Below, one piece after another: positions 1 to 8,090 of a stretch of DNA of 36,057 nucleotides. The position numbers were made by a program, and so were the translations under genes. The notes under the pieces are model-generated. The model did no database searches, was not told where the DNA came from, and saw nothing but the letters and a program-made list of their open reading frames with translations. Each line of letters begins with the position of its first letter. The stretch's first letter is position 1. Origin of the DNA: an uncultured Clostridium sp. (GTDB lineage Bacteria > Bacillota > Clostridia > TANB77 > CAG-508). The stretch covers positions 1 through 36,057 of the forward strand of contig CAKNNA010000015.1 of the NCBI GenBank assembly GCA_930989765.1, in the 5' to 3' direction.

Positions 1-55
1 AAATTTTATCAAATTACATCCCAAAAACCATTTATTCTGAACTGTGAATTGTAAC
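1..55. repeat. Partial copy (one arm) of a large palindromic element
   Basis: The first 55 bases closely match the right arm of the hairpin element at 3300-3354. They share the opening run AAATTTTATCAAATTACATCC and the closing GAATTG, with a diverged middle. The rest of this copy would lie outside the window. Confidence 0.65.
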
Positions 56-94
56 CATTTATGCAAAAGTCGTGACATTATTCCAAGAAACACC

Positions 95-123
95 TTGCTT
101 ATATCCACATTTTATTATATAAT
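95..123 (+). promoter_or_regulatory. Putative leuS promoter
   Basis: TTGCTT at 95-100 and TATAAT at 118-123 are separated by 17 bases, a good sigma-A-type arrangement. Transcription would start near 130, leaving a leader of only about 25 bases. That leaves no room for a T-box downstream of this promoter. Confidence 0.6.
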
Positions 124-155
124 ACAAAAAACAAACTATAAGGAGGCTTTAATAT

Positions 156-2549
156 ATGTCATACAACTTTAAAGAAATTGAAAAAAAATGGCAAAACTAC
201 TGGGATGAAAATAAAACATTTAAAACAGACGTATGGGACTTTTCTAAGCCAAAGTTCTACGCTTTAGATATGTTTCCATACCCATCAGGTCAAGGTTTGC
301 ATGTTGGTCACCCTGAAGGATACACTGCAACAGACATTATTTCAAGAATGAAAAGAATGCAAGGATATAATGTACTTCATCCAATGGGATGGGACGCTTT
401 TGGTCTTCCAGCAGAACAATATGCAATAAAAACTGGAAATCACCCAGCACTTTTTACAGAAAAAAATATTGAGACATTTAAAAAACAACTAAAAATGCTT
501 GGACTATCATTTGATTGGGATAAGGAAATTTCTACATGTGACCCAAATTATTATAAATGGACTCAATGGATTTTCAAAAAGCTTTTTGAAGATGGTTTAG
601 CAAAACTTGTAGAAATGCCTGTAAATTGGTGTGAAGAACTAGGTTGCGTACTTTCAAATGACGAAGTAATAAATGGTAAAAGCGAAAGAGGCGGTTTTCC
701 TGTTACAAGAAAAAATATGAAGCAATGGGTTTTAGATATTCCAAAATATGCTGAAAACTTATTAGACGGATTAGATGAAATTGATTGGCCAGAATCTACA
801 AAAGAAATTCAAAGAAATTGGATAGGTAAATCTTGTGGTGCAGAAATAGAATTTAAAATAGACTCACAAGATGATTTAACTTTTACCGTATTTACAACAA
901 GACCAGATACTTTATTTGGTGCAACATATTGTGTTTTTGCACCAGAACAAGAACTTGTTTTAAAAATCACAACTAAAGAGCAAAAAGAAGCTGTAGATAA
1001 TTATATAAAACAAGCAGCTCAAAAATCAGATTTAGAAAGAACTGAACTAAACAAAGAAAAAACAGGTGTATTTACAGGAAGTTATGCAATAAACCCTGTA
1101 AATGGCAAAAGAATTCCTATATGGATATCTGACTATGTTTTAGCAACTTATGGAACTGGATGTATCATGGCAGTACCTGCTCATGACCAAAGAGATTATG
1201 AATTTGCTAAAAAATTTGGTCTTGAAATAATGCAAGTTCTAAGTGGTGAAGATATTGAAAATCAAGCATTCACAGGTGACGGTATACATATTAATTCTGA
1301 ATTTTTAGATGGTTTAAATAAAGAAGATGCAATTGATAAAATGATATCTTGGCTTGAAGAACATAATTTAGGTCACAAAAAAATTAATTACAAATTAAGA
1401 GAATGGATATTTGCAAGACAACGTTATTGGGGCGAACCAATACCTATAGTATATGTAGATGATAAAATAGAAGCTTTGCCAGATTCTTCTTTGCCTTTAG
1501 TATTACCAGAACTTGAAGATTACGCTCCTTCTAAAACAGGGGCATCTCCACTTGATAAAGCAACATCTTGGGTAGAAATTTCATTTGAAGGAAAAAAAGC
1601 AAAAAGAGAAACAAGTACAATGCCAGGCTCTGCAGGCTCTAGTTGGTATTTCTTAAGATATATAGATCCACACAATAATGAAGAATTTGCAAACAAAGAA
1701 TTACTTGCTCATTGGATGCCAGTTGACCTTTATATGGGAGGCCCAGAACATGCTGTTGGACACTTATTATATTCAAGATTTTGGAACAATTACTTATATA
1801 ACAAAGGTTTAGTTCCTGTAAAAGAGCCATTTGCGAAACTACGCCACCAAGGAATGATTTTAGGCAGCAATGGAGAAAAAATGAGTAAATCAAAAGGAAA
1901 TGTTATTAACCCAGATGATATGGTAAAACAATATGGTGCAGACTCTTTAAGAATATATGAAATGTTTATGGGACCTATTGATGCTGCTAAACCTTGGGAC
2001 CCAAATGGTATTGAAGGTTCTAAAAAGTTCTTAGATAGAGTTTGGAGATTGTATGCAGAAACAGATAAAATCAAATGTGAAGAAAATAAAGCCTTAGAAA
2101 GAATATATCATTATACAGTAAAAAAAGTAACAAACGATTATGAAAATATGGGATTTAATACTGCAATTTCTCAAATGATGATTTTTATAAATGCTGTATA
2201 TAAAGAAAATATTTTCCCAAAAGAATATGCAGAAGGATTTTTAAAATTATTAAATCCTGTTGCACCTCATATAACTGAAGAACTTTGGAATACAGTTTTA
2301 AAACATAATAATACTATTAGTTATGAAGAATGGCCAAAATATGATGAAGAAAAAACTGTTTTAGAGGAAATTACTCTTCCAATACAAATTAATGGAAAAC
2401 TAAAATCTACTATTCAAATTTCAGTAGATGAGGATGAAAATATAGTTAAAGAAAAAGTTCATTCGCAAATTGACAGTAAACTTGAAGGCAAAACTATTGT
2501 TAAAGAAATTTATGTAAAAAATAAGATTTATAATATAGTTGCAAAATAA
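156..2549 (+). CDS. leuS: Leucyl-tRNA synthetase
   Basis: This cytoplasmic class I synthetase charges tRNA-Leu with leucine. The 797-residue length is normal for bacterial LeuRS. Near the N-terminus it has the class I HIGH-type signature ([12 protein letters not shown], about residues 49-60). The CP1 editing domain follows, with [12 protein letters not shown], and then the [14 protein letters not shown] loop near residue 575. An anticodon-binding domain and a C-terminal extension complete it. The ATG at 156 follows AAGGAGG with good spacing. No in-frame CGG codon was found by eye, although several GAC-GGN junctions create CGG out of frame. The gene appears monocistronic. Confidence 0.97.
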   Translation: MSYNFKEIEKKWQNYWDENKTFKTDVWDFSKPKFYALDMFPYPSGQGLHVGHPEGYTATDIISRMKRMQGYNVLHPMGWDAFGLPAEQYAIKTGNHPALFTEKNIETFKKQLKMLGLSFDWDKEISTCDPNYYKWTQWIFKKLFEDGLAKLVEMPVNWCEELGCVLSNDEVINGKSERGGFPVTRKNMKQWVLDIPKYAENLLDGLDEIDWPESTKEIQRNWIGKSCGAEIEFKIDSQDDLTFTVFTTRPDTLFGATYCVFAPEQELVLKITTKEQKEAVDNYIKQAAQKSDLERTELNKEKTGVFTGSYAINPVNGKRIPIWISDYVLATYGTGCIMAVPAHDQRDYEFAKKFGLEIMQVLSGEDIENQAFTGDGIHINSEFLDGLNKEDAIDKMISWLEEHNLGHKKINYKLREWIFARQRYWGEPIPIVYVDDKIEALPDSSLPLVLPELEDYAPSKTGASPLDKATSWVEISFEGKKAKRETSTMPGSAGSSWYFLRYIDPHNNEEFANKELLAHWMPVDLYMGGPEHAVGHLLYSRFWNNYLYNKGLVPVKEPFAKLRHQGMILGSNGEKMSKSKGNVINPDDMVKQYGADSLRIYEMFMGPIDAAKPWDPNGIEGSKKFLDRVWRLYAETDKIKCEENKALERIYHYTVKKVTNDYENMGFNTAISQMMIFINAVYKENIFPKEYAEGFLKLLNPVAPHITEELWNTVLKHNNTISYEEWPKYDEEKTVLEEITLPIQINGKLKSTIQISVDEDENIVKEKVHSQIDSKLEGKTIVKEIYVKNKIYNIVAK

Positions 2550-2682
2550 TTATTTTGAAAATTATTAATTTATATATAGATTTGAAAAGATTGTTATTGG
2601 TAGTATATTGAATTTTTAAATACAAATTTATTTTAAAGTTTAAAATTTTTAATATGCTACCATTTTTGTTTTTATTTTATTT

Positions 2683-2976
2683 TCATTTTTTATTTTCTGT
2701 TAGTAAGTCTTCTACTTCTGCTATTTCTGCAAACATTCTTCTACAAATTAGTTGCAAGTTATTATAACTTTCATTGAGTTTTATTGTTGCTTTTTGACAT
2801 TCACATTGGGTATAGTATATTTTTTTTTGCATTTTTGTTATTTTTTCTTTTTCTTCTTTAAATTCTTTACATATATTTTTTATCGTTTCTAAGTTTTTGG
2901 TTATTTTAGTATTTTTATCTATTTTTTCTCTTCTTTTTGTTATTTTGCTTTGTTTTTCTATTTTTTCATTTTGCAT
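2683..2976 (-). CDS. Small hypothetical coiled-coil protein
   Basis: A 97-residue reading frame rich in Lys, Glu and Ile, with heptad-like spacing over much of its length, so probably an alpha-helical coiled coil. There is no signal peptide or membrane segment. The first half repeats K-I-T-K/E patterns; the second half has CECQ and a further Cys. The ATG follows AAAGGAAT at reasonable spacing. It stands alone between leuS and a palindromic repeat. I do not recognise the family. It could be a non-coding A+T-rich stretch, but codon use and the ribosome site favour a real gene. Confidence 0.5.
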   Translation of the reverse strand: MQNEKIEKQSKITKRREKIDKNTKITKNLETIKNICKEFKEEKEKITKMQKKIYYTQCECQKATIKLNESYNNLQLICRRMFAEIAEVEDLLTENKK

Positions 2977-3110
2977 TTTATATCACTATTCCTTTTATTT
3001 TTTGTTTTATATTGATATTATAAGTTCATGTTGTTTGTTTGTCAATAAAAACTTGTCGACATCTTTTGACATTATATATTTTTTGTTTGCATCCATAGTT
3101 TCTCTACTTT

Positions 3111-3354
3111 TTACAATTCAGTGCTCAAATAAACAGCACTCAGGATGTAATTTGATAAAATTTATTCCATTCCTCAGCTTAATACATAGATATCCCCCTT
3201 CTAAACTTTAATTAAACGAGCCTCTTCACTCTTCCGTGCCCCCTCATTTAATTAAAGTCAAGAAGGGGGTATATCTATTCCTTGCGCATTCGTCATTACA
3301 TAAATTTTATCAAATTACATCCTGAGTGCTGTTTATTTGAGCACTGAATTGCAA
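3111..3354. repeat. Large palindromic (MITE-like) hairpin element, copy 1
   Basis: Arms of about 55 bases at 3111-3165 and 3300-3354 are nearly perfect inverted copies. A second inner pair (around 3187-3215 and 3246-3276) extends the fold, leaving a small central loop. On the minus strand the loop contains AATGAGGGGG, ten or eleven bases, then GAGGCTC, which is also found in the 6140-6355 element. No protein is encoded. It fills most of the gene-free stretch 2977-3454. It could be a non-autonomous mobile element or a structured RNA. Confidence 0.75.
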
Positions 3355-3454
3355 CTTGTAATCAAAATGTAATAAACATTTAATATTAATGAAATATCTT
3401 TTATTTAAATTTTATTGTATAATTTAAGTAATATAGCACAAAAGGAGAAATATT

Positions 3455-4552
3455 ATGAGTATTGAGTCAGATTTAAGAAAAGATGGAATTAAAGTTGTAA
3501 AAAAGTTAGATACCTTAAAAGTAAACTCACTTGCAAGGAATATCTCTGTAAAATTATGTAAAACCTTTCCTGATTATGGATTAAATCAAGATGACTTATT
3601 TATAAAGCTATCTAGACTTGATATGTATATAGCCAAAATGCCAGAAGGAATGGCAGAAGCAAATTATTTTTACAAAAATTGCTCAATTTACTTTAATGAA
3701 CATATTCCAGAAAGTGAATTAGAAGAATTTGCAGTCCATGAATGCATACATTGTATTCAAGAAGTAAAAGATAAAAAAAATTATTTAATACGTATGGGAT
3801 TATGTGATTATACTGAATTTAAAATTTATGGCCTAGGTTTAAATGAAGCTGCAGTTCAACTTATGTCATCACGAGTAAACCGTATCCCAAATGATTCTGT
3901 TAAATATTTTGGAATAAATTTTGATACAATTAGCCCTTCATATTATCCTTTAGAATGTTGTTTGGTAAGTCAACTTGCTTACATTACAGGAGAAGATGTA
4001 CTTTTTGAAAGCACAATAAATAGTAACGACAACTTTAAAATAGAATTTGCAAAATTAACATCACCAAAAACATTTATGACTATACAAAACTCAATAGATG
4101 ATATATTATCACACGAAGAAGAAATTATTAGAATTAATAATAAAATTATTAAAATAAACGATAGAAATAAAAAAATAGACAATAGCCTAAAAAAGATTGA
4201 TAATCTAAAAAAGGAAATTACTTCTATATTTTTAGAAACACAAAATTTGATAATAACAAGCTATTTTGATAATGCATTTAATAAGATAAGTAATTTAGAA
4301 GAAATAGAAAATTATAGAAAAAAATTATATCATTTTAAAAATTATATTGGCACCACAGAAGGATATACATTTTTTAATGATTATTATATTCAAAAAATGG
4401 ATGAGCTAGAAGTAAAATATAATGCAATAGAAAATGGTACATTTGAATTAAATTTGATTCCTGTAGCAAATACAAGAGAAAGCAAAATTATTTTATTTTT
4501 CAAAAAAATTAAAAAGCTTATTTTGCAGGATAAGGTTAAAGAAAATAACTAA
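3455..4552 (+). CDS. Putative HExxH zinc-dependent peptidase-like protein
   Basis: A 365-residue protein without signal peptide or membrane segment. HECIH at residues 95-99 is an HExxH zinc-binding motif, and NEAAVQ at 130-135 could supply a glutamate as third ligand, as in gluzincin-type metallopeptidases. The region between (Gly, Leu and Tyr rich) fits the short linker of compact families. Residues about 220-270 are rich in Asn, Lys and Ile and likely form a coiled coil. The ATG follows AAAAGGAG; a TATAAT at 3418-3423 may be the -10 box. The specific family and substrate are not recognised. The peptidase call is inferred from the motif alone. Confidence 0.6.
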   Translation: MSIESDLRKDGIKVVKKLDTLKVNSLARNISVKLCKTFPDYGLNQDDLFIKLSRLDMYIAKMPEGMAEANYFYKNCSIYFNEHIPESELEEFAVHECIHCIQEVKDKKNYLIRMGLCDYTEFKIYGLGLNEAAVQLMSSRVNRIPNDSVKYFGINFDTISPSYYPLECCLVSQLAYITGEDVLFESTINSNDNFKIEFAKLTSPKTFMTIQNSIDDILSHEEEIIRINNKIIKINDRNKKIDNSLKKIDNLKKEITSIFLETQNLIITSYFDNAFNKISNLEEIENYRKKLYHFKNYIGTTEGYTFFNDYYIQKMDELEVKYNAIENGTFELNLIPVANTRESKIILFFKKIKKLILQDKVKENN

Positions 4553-4561
4553 CTTTATACT

Positions 4562-4680
4562 ATTGCCAACGGGGACGGAGGAAAATGGCAATTTGTGAAC
4601 TTTAGGGACATTCCTTAAAGTTCATTTTTTTGTAAATTGATAGTGAACTTTAAGGAACGTCCCTAAAGTTCACAAATTGT
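4562..4680. repeat. Composite REP-like palindromes (GGACGGAGG unit plus GGGACGTTCC pair)
   Basis: Positions 4562-4591 form a short palindrome with ATTGCCA/TGGCAAT ends around GGGGACGGAGGAAAA. Directly after it, 4589-4624 and 4643-4679 are inverted copies of a unit with core GGGACRTTCCTTAAAG, itself palindromic. The whole folds into a strong hairpin between two convergent genes and may act as a bidirectional terminator. The pattern resembles REP sequences mobilised by RAYT (TnpA-REP) proteins. Confidence 0.75.
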
Positions 4681-4711
4681 AATTCTACTCTAATTTATTT
4701 TTAGCAACAAT

Positions 4712-5982
4712 TTAAACTAAAGCTTTTACTATACATTTTGCCGCTTCTCTTCCTGTTTTTGCAGCCCATGCAACAGTTCCTTTAAATCCTGCTAAATCTC
4801 CACCTGCATAAATATTTTTTGAAGATGTTTGATAGTTATCATCTACCATTATATTTCCCCATTTATTAAGAACTAACCCTAGTTCTAGCACTTCATCTGA
4901 AACTCCGTGCTCCTAATGCCATTATTACATAATCAGCAGATATAAAATAATTGCTTCCCTCTATATTTACAGGAACTTTTCTATCTTCTCCTTCTTTTTT
5001 CACAAGTTCTGTTTTTATTAATTCTAGTTTTTCTACCTTTTCCTCTTCCAAAATTTTAACAATATTATTTTGGAATAAAAACTCTACTCCCTCGTTTTTA
5101 GCATCTTCTATTTCCTTTTTTTCAGCAGGCATTTGCTCTTCTGCCCTTCGATATATTACAACAGTTTTTTCAGCACCTAATCTATTTACAGTTCTTGCAC
5201 AATCCATTGCAACATTACCACCGCCTATTACCATAACTTTTTTTCCTCTATAATTTGGATGAACACCATTTTCTAGTAATTCATTTCCTCCATATACACC
5301 ACTTAAATTTTCTCCGCACAACACCCATCTTTGATGATTTATTCGCACCCAAGCTTAAGAATATTGCATCATATTCTTCTTTCAATTTATCTAAATTCTT
5401 TCTATCTAATAAAAAATTATATTCTACTTTAATTCCTAAATCTAAAATATCATTTATTGTTTTTTCTACAATTTTTTTAGGTAATCTAAATTCTGGAATT
5501 CCATGAGATAAAATTCCACCTAATTTATCATATTTTTCATATATTGTAACTTTAACTCCCTCTCTTGCCAAAAAAGCAGCACAAGTTAATCCAGCAGGTC
5601 CTCCACCTATTACAGCAACTTTTAACTTACTTTCTGCAGGAATACTATAACAATCCTTCAAACTATAGCCCATCTCATGCGCTTTATCATATATATACGC
5701 TTCTATTTTTCCAATAGACACAGGCTCTCCCTTTATCCCTCTTACACAAGATCCCTGACATTGCTTCTCATGTGGACATATCCTACCACATACTCCTGGC
5801 AAAACTGTAGTATCTGATAATACTTTATATGCTTCAAAAACTTTATTTTCTTTAACCAATCTTATAAAATCAGGAATATTATTCATCAAAGGACATCCCT
5901 TATTCGAACAAGGTTTTACCTTACAATTTAAACAATAATTTACATCTTCTTCTATATTTTGTACATCTTTTGCTAATAACAT
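4712..5982 (-). CDS. GltD/glutamate synthase small-subunit-type oxidoreductase, read through two +1 shifts at CGG
   Basis: NAD(P)H-dependent flavoprotein of the GltD/NfnB group, which passes electrons through Fe-S, FAD and NAD(P) sites. The N-terminal Cys-rich region has NYCLNC, CSNKGCP and CGRICPHEKQC. An FAD Rossmann motif (VIGGGPAGL) follows, then a second NAD(P) motif (VIGGGNVAMDCA), and the C-terminus has IYAGGDLAGFKGTVAWAA. The sequence lies in three frames. Skipping the C of CGG at 5314-5316 and of CGG at 4905-4907 gives one 422-residue protein with no other defect, restoring a conserved GEN glycine. The ATG at 5982 follows AAAGGAAG; an upstream ATG at 6018 lacks this site. Alternatives are a recently inactivated gene or sequence error. 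Whether it is glutamate synthase proper cannot be told. Confidence 0.8.
4905..4907 (-). other. In-frame CGG, predicted +1 shift site 2 of gltD-like gene
   Basis: Codons GCA CGG AGT lead to TGA four codons later (4893-4895). Omitting the C gives GCA GGA GTT TCA GAT, reading into the conserved C-terminal nucleotide-binding region. Confidence 0.75.
5314..5316 (-). other. In-frame CGG, predicted +1 shift site 1 of gltD-like gene
   Basis: Codon 223 in GTG CGG AGA. Staying in frame gives a stop at 5281-5283. Omitting the C gives GTG GGA GAA AAT, i.e. the expected G-E-N-L before the second Rossmann motif. Confidence 0.75.
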
Positions 5983-6139
5983 TTTACAACTTCCTTTCTT
6001 TTTTATTTCTTCTATCAAAGATTATTAATATTAACACAGACATTAACTTTTTAAACTAAATAATTTTCAATTTAATAAAGTAATCATTGTCTCCATCCCC
6101 AAATATAATCAAACTAAGAAATTTAAAACTAATAGAGTA

Positions 6140-6355
6140 GCCAAAATAGTAAGCCGTAGATATAATTTAAAATATTTTCCGTTCGACTGGAATGAAGAAT
6201 AGAGTTTGTTAGGCTTTCGAATGAGGAATGTTCATGGTACCCGAAGAATGAGGGGGTCTGAATGAAAGAGGCTCATGAGAAAGCCTTACAAACTCTTTCT
6301 GAATGCAAAGAGTAGGAAAATATTTTAAATTATATCTACGGCTTACTATTTTGGC
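6140..6355. repeat. Large palindromic (MITE-like) hairpin element, copy 2
   Basis: Outer arms 6140-6180 and 6315-6355 are a perfect 41-base inverted repeat. Inner arms 6201-6218 and 6279-6296 pair with one mismatch. The central part holds AATGAGGGGG, about eleven bases, then GAGGCTC, matching the loop of the element at 3111-3354 (opposite strand). No reading frame is evident. It occupies the gene-free stretch 5983-6425. Outside it, 5983-6139 and 6356-6425 show nothing I recognise. Confidence 0.75.
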
Positions 6356-6425
6356 GGACACAAACATTCTCCCAAACTAAAACAAACCATTACCATCTCT
6401 CAAGATTAGCAACCTTACCAAAAAC

Positions 6426-6981
6426 TCACACCCCCAACTTCTCCATAACTAACCTTAAATCCCTCACAAAATCCACCTTCTTTATTTCATCCCTAAGCAA
6501 AGCAGCAGGATGCCATGTTGGCATATAGTATATCCCCTTTTTCTCAAACCACTTACCTCGAGATGCAGTTATACCATATTCCTTTCCCAATATATTTTTC
6601 AATGCCACACTCCCGAAGTAAAACTATAATTTCAGGTTTCACTAAAATTACTTGATTTCTCAAATAATCAAGACAAGCAAAGGCTTCATCATCCTCTGGA
6701 TTTCTATTTGCAGGAGGTCTACATTTAACAACATTTGCAATATAAACATCTTCTCTTTTCAATCCAATAGTTTCAAATGCCATATTCATAAGTTTGCCTG
6801 CTTTTCCTACAAAAGGCTCTCCTTGCCTATCTTCATCTGCCCCAGGTCCTTCTCCTATAAACATCAACCTTGCATTTTTATTTCCTGTTCCAAACACAAT
6901 ATTTTGCCTTGTTTTACAAAGTTTACACTTATTACAATTTACTATTGATTTTTCTAAATCTTCCCATGTTTCATACATCAT
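6426..6981 (-). CDS. Family-4 uracil-DNA glycosylase, read through one +1 shift at CGG
   Basis: Iron-sulfur uracil-DNA glycosylase that removes uracil from DNA to start base excision repair. The N-terminus has NCNKCKLCKTR (Fe-S cysteines), then IGEGPGADEDRQGEPFVGKA (motif A) and NVVKCRPPANRNPEDDE. After the shift come GSVALK and the C-terminal catalytic motif WHPAALLR. The upstream frame reads CGG at 6613-6615 (codon 123) and ends at 6553. Skipping the C restores the conserved glycine and yields 184 residues, normal for this family. No other lesion is present. ATG at 6981 (or 6978) follows ATAGGATG. Without the shift the protein would lack its HPA active-site loop, so it would be inactive. 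Confidence 0.82.
6613..6615 (-). other. In-frame CGG, predicted +1 shift site of the uracil-DNA glycosylase
   Basis: CTT CGG GAG TGT. Omitting the C gives CTT GGG AGT GTG GCA, i.e. L-G-S-V-A, the conserved glycine segment ahead of the C-terminal half. Confidence 0.78.
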
Positions 6982-7139
6982 TATTACATCCTATCTTAAA
7001 AAAGTTTAATTATAGTTTTTTATTACAATATTTAAAGTAAATTATAACATCTAATTATTTGAAAGTAAAATAATTAATTATAGTTTTATAACTTTTTACT
7101 TATATAAAAATAAACTACAAACTAACTTATTTAATCTAC

Positions 7140-8090
7140 TTATACTAATCCTACTAAAGCTGTTCCTAATCCATAACCTTCTTTTTCTGCTCTATAAGAA
7201 TGCACTAAATGTGGATTACACATACTACATATTCGGCTATCTAATATATTTTCTTCCTTTAAGCCTAATTTTTTTAATAAAATTTTGTTAATAAGAACTG
7301 TATCTATATTCCATTTTACATTTTTCTCTTTTTCTTCAAAGCAATCTTTAAATTCTTCTCCCTTGAATTCATCTATAAAACTATTTTTTACATCTTCTCT
7401 TACTTCAAAGTGACATTTTCTAATACTTGGACATATGGCACATATTATATTTTCAGGGTTACAATTAAAAACATCTATCATTTTCTTTACTGTAACTTCT
7501 GATATTTTTTTAAGAGTTCCCTTCCAGCCTGAATGAATATTTGCAATTACATTTTTTTCAAAATCGTAAAAAAGCATTAATATACAATCAGCATTTGTTG
7601 TAGATAAAATTAAGTCTTTTTTATTTGTAATCAATCCATCAGTTTGGTCATATTCTTTTAAATTTATATCAGGTTCTAATGTTAAAATTTTATTTTCAAC
7701 TATTTTTACATTATTTGTATGTCTTTGCACTGGTTTTACAATATTTATGTAATTACAATTTAAAGGTTTGCAAATTTTTTTATAACTATCTATTGCTTTA
7801 TCATAATCTTTTTCTTGCAAATTCTCTGATATTTTTCCTGTTCTAAAATTTAAGTCCAGACCCAAAGGATATGCATGTACTAAATTCTTATATTCTAACA
7901 ATTTTTTAAATTGCAAATATCTTATTCCATTTTCTTCTTTTACAATTACTTCATCTAAATTAAGATTAAGCTCATCAATTTCTGTTTCAGCCTGGCTACT
8001 TTTTACTTGTTTTTTATCTTTAATTTCTGTGCCTAAAGCTTTCTTTTCTTGTTTTATAAATAATTTATTATTTAATTTAAAATTTTGCAT
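7140..8090 (-). CDS. pgeF: PgeF/YfiH-type polyphenol oxidase (laccase-domain) protein
   Basis: A cytosolic zinc protein of the COG1496 family. E. coli YfiH/PgeF has been linked to purine nucleoside cleavage and peptidoglycan precursor editing. Visible family motifs are QRHTNNV (His), TNADCILML (Cys), NIHSGWKGT (His) and CPSIRKCHFEV, which together form the metal site. It has an N-terminal extension of about 55 charged residues before the domain. The likely start is ATG at 8090, preceded by GAAGGAG about ten bases upstream; a TTG at 8096 also fits. The start overlaps the restored end of addB by 14 bases, so the two are probably translationally coupled. Confidence 0.9.
   Translation of the reverse strand: MQNFKLNNKLFIKQEKKALGTEIKDKKQVKSSQAETEIDELNLNLDEVIVKEENGIRYLQFKKLLEYKNLVHAYPLGLDLNFRTGKISENLQEKDYDKAIDSYKKICKPLNCNYINIVKPVQRHTNNVKIVENKILTLEPDINLKEYDQTDGLITNKKDLILSTTNADCILMLFYDFEKNVIANIHSGWKGTLKKISEVTVKKMIDVFNCNPENIICAICPSIRKCHFEVREDVKNSFIDEFKGEEFKDCFEEKEKNVKWNIDTVLINKILLKKLGLKEENILDSRICSMCNPHLVHSYRAEKEGYGLGTALVGLV

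Noticed and set aside
1..155. T-box leader for leuS
   Set aside because: The promoter at 95-123 leaves only about 25 leader bases, and no T-box sequence was seen; the start of the window is a repeat arm.
4712..6981. Calling the gltD-like and uracil glycosylase genes plain pseudogenes
   Set aside because: All breaks are one extra C at CGG with otherwise perfect family sequence; the same lesion recurs in three more genes. Decay would be mixed, as in the HD remnant.
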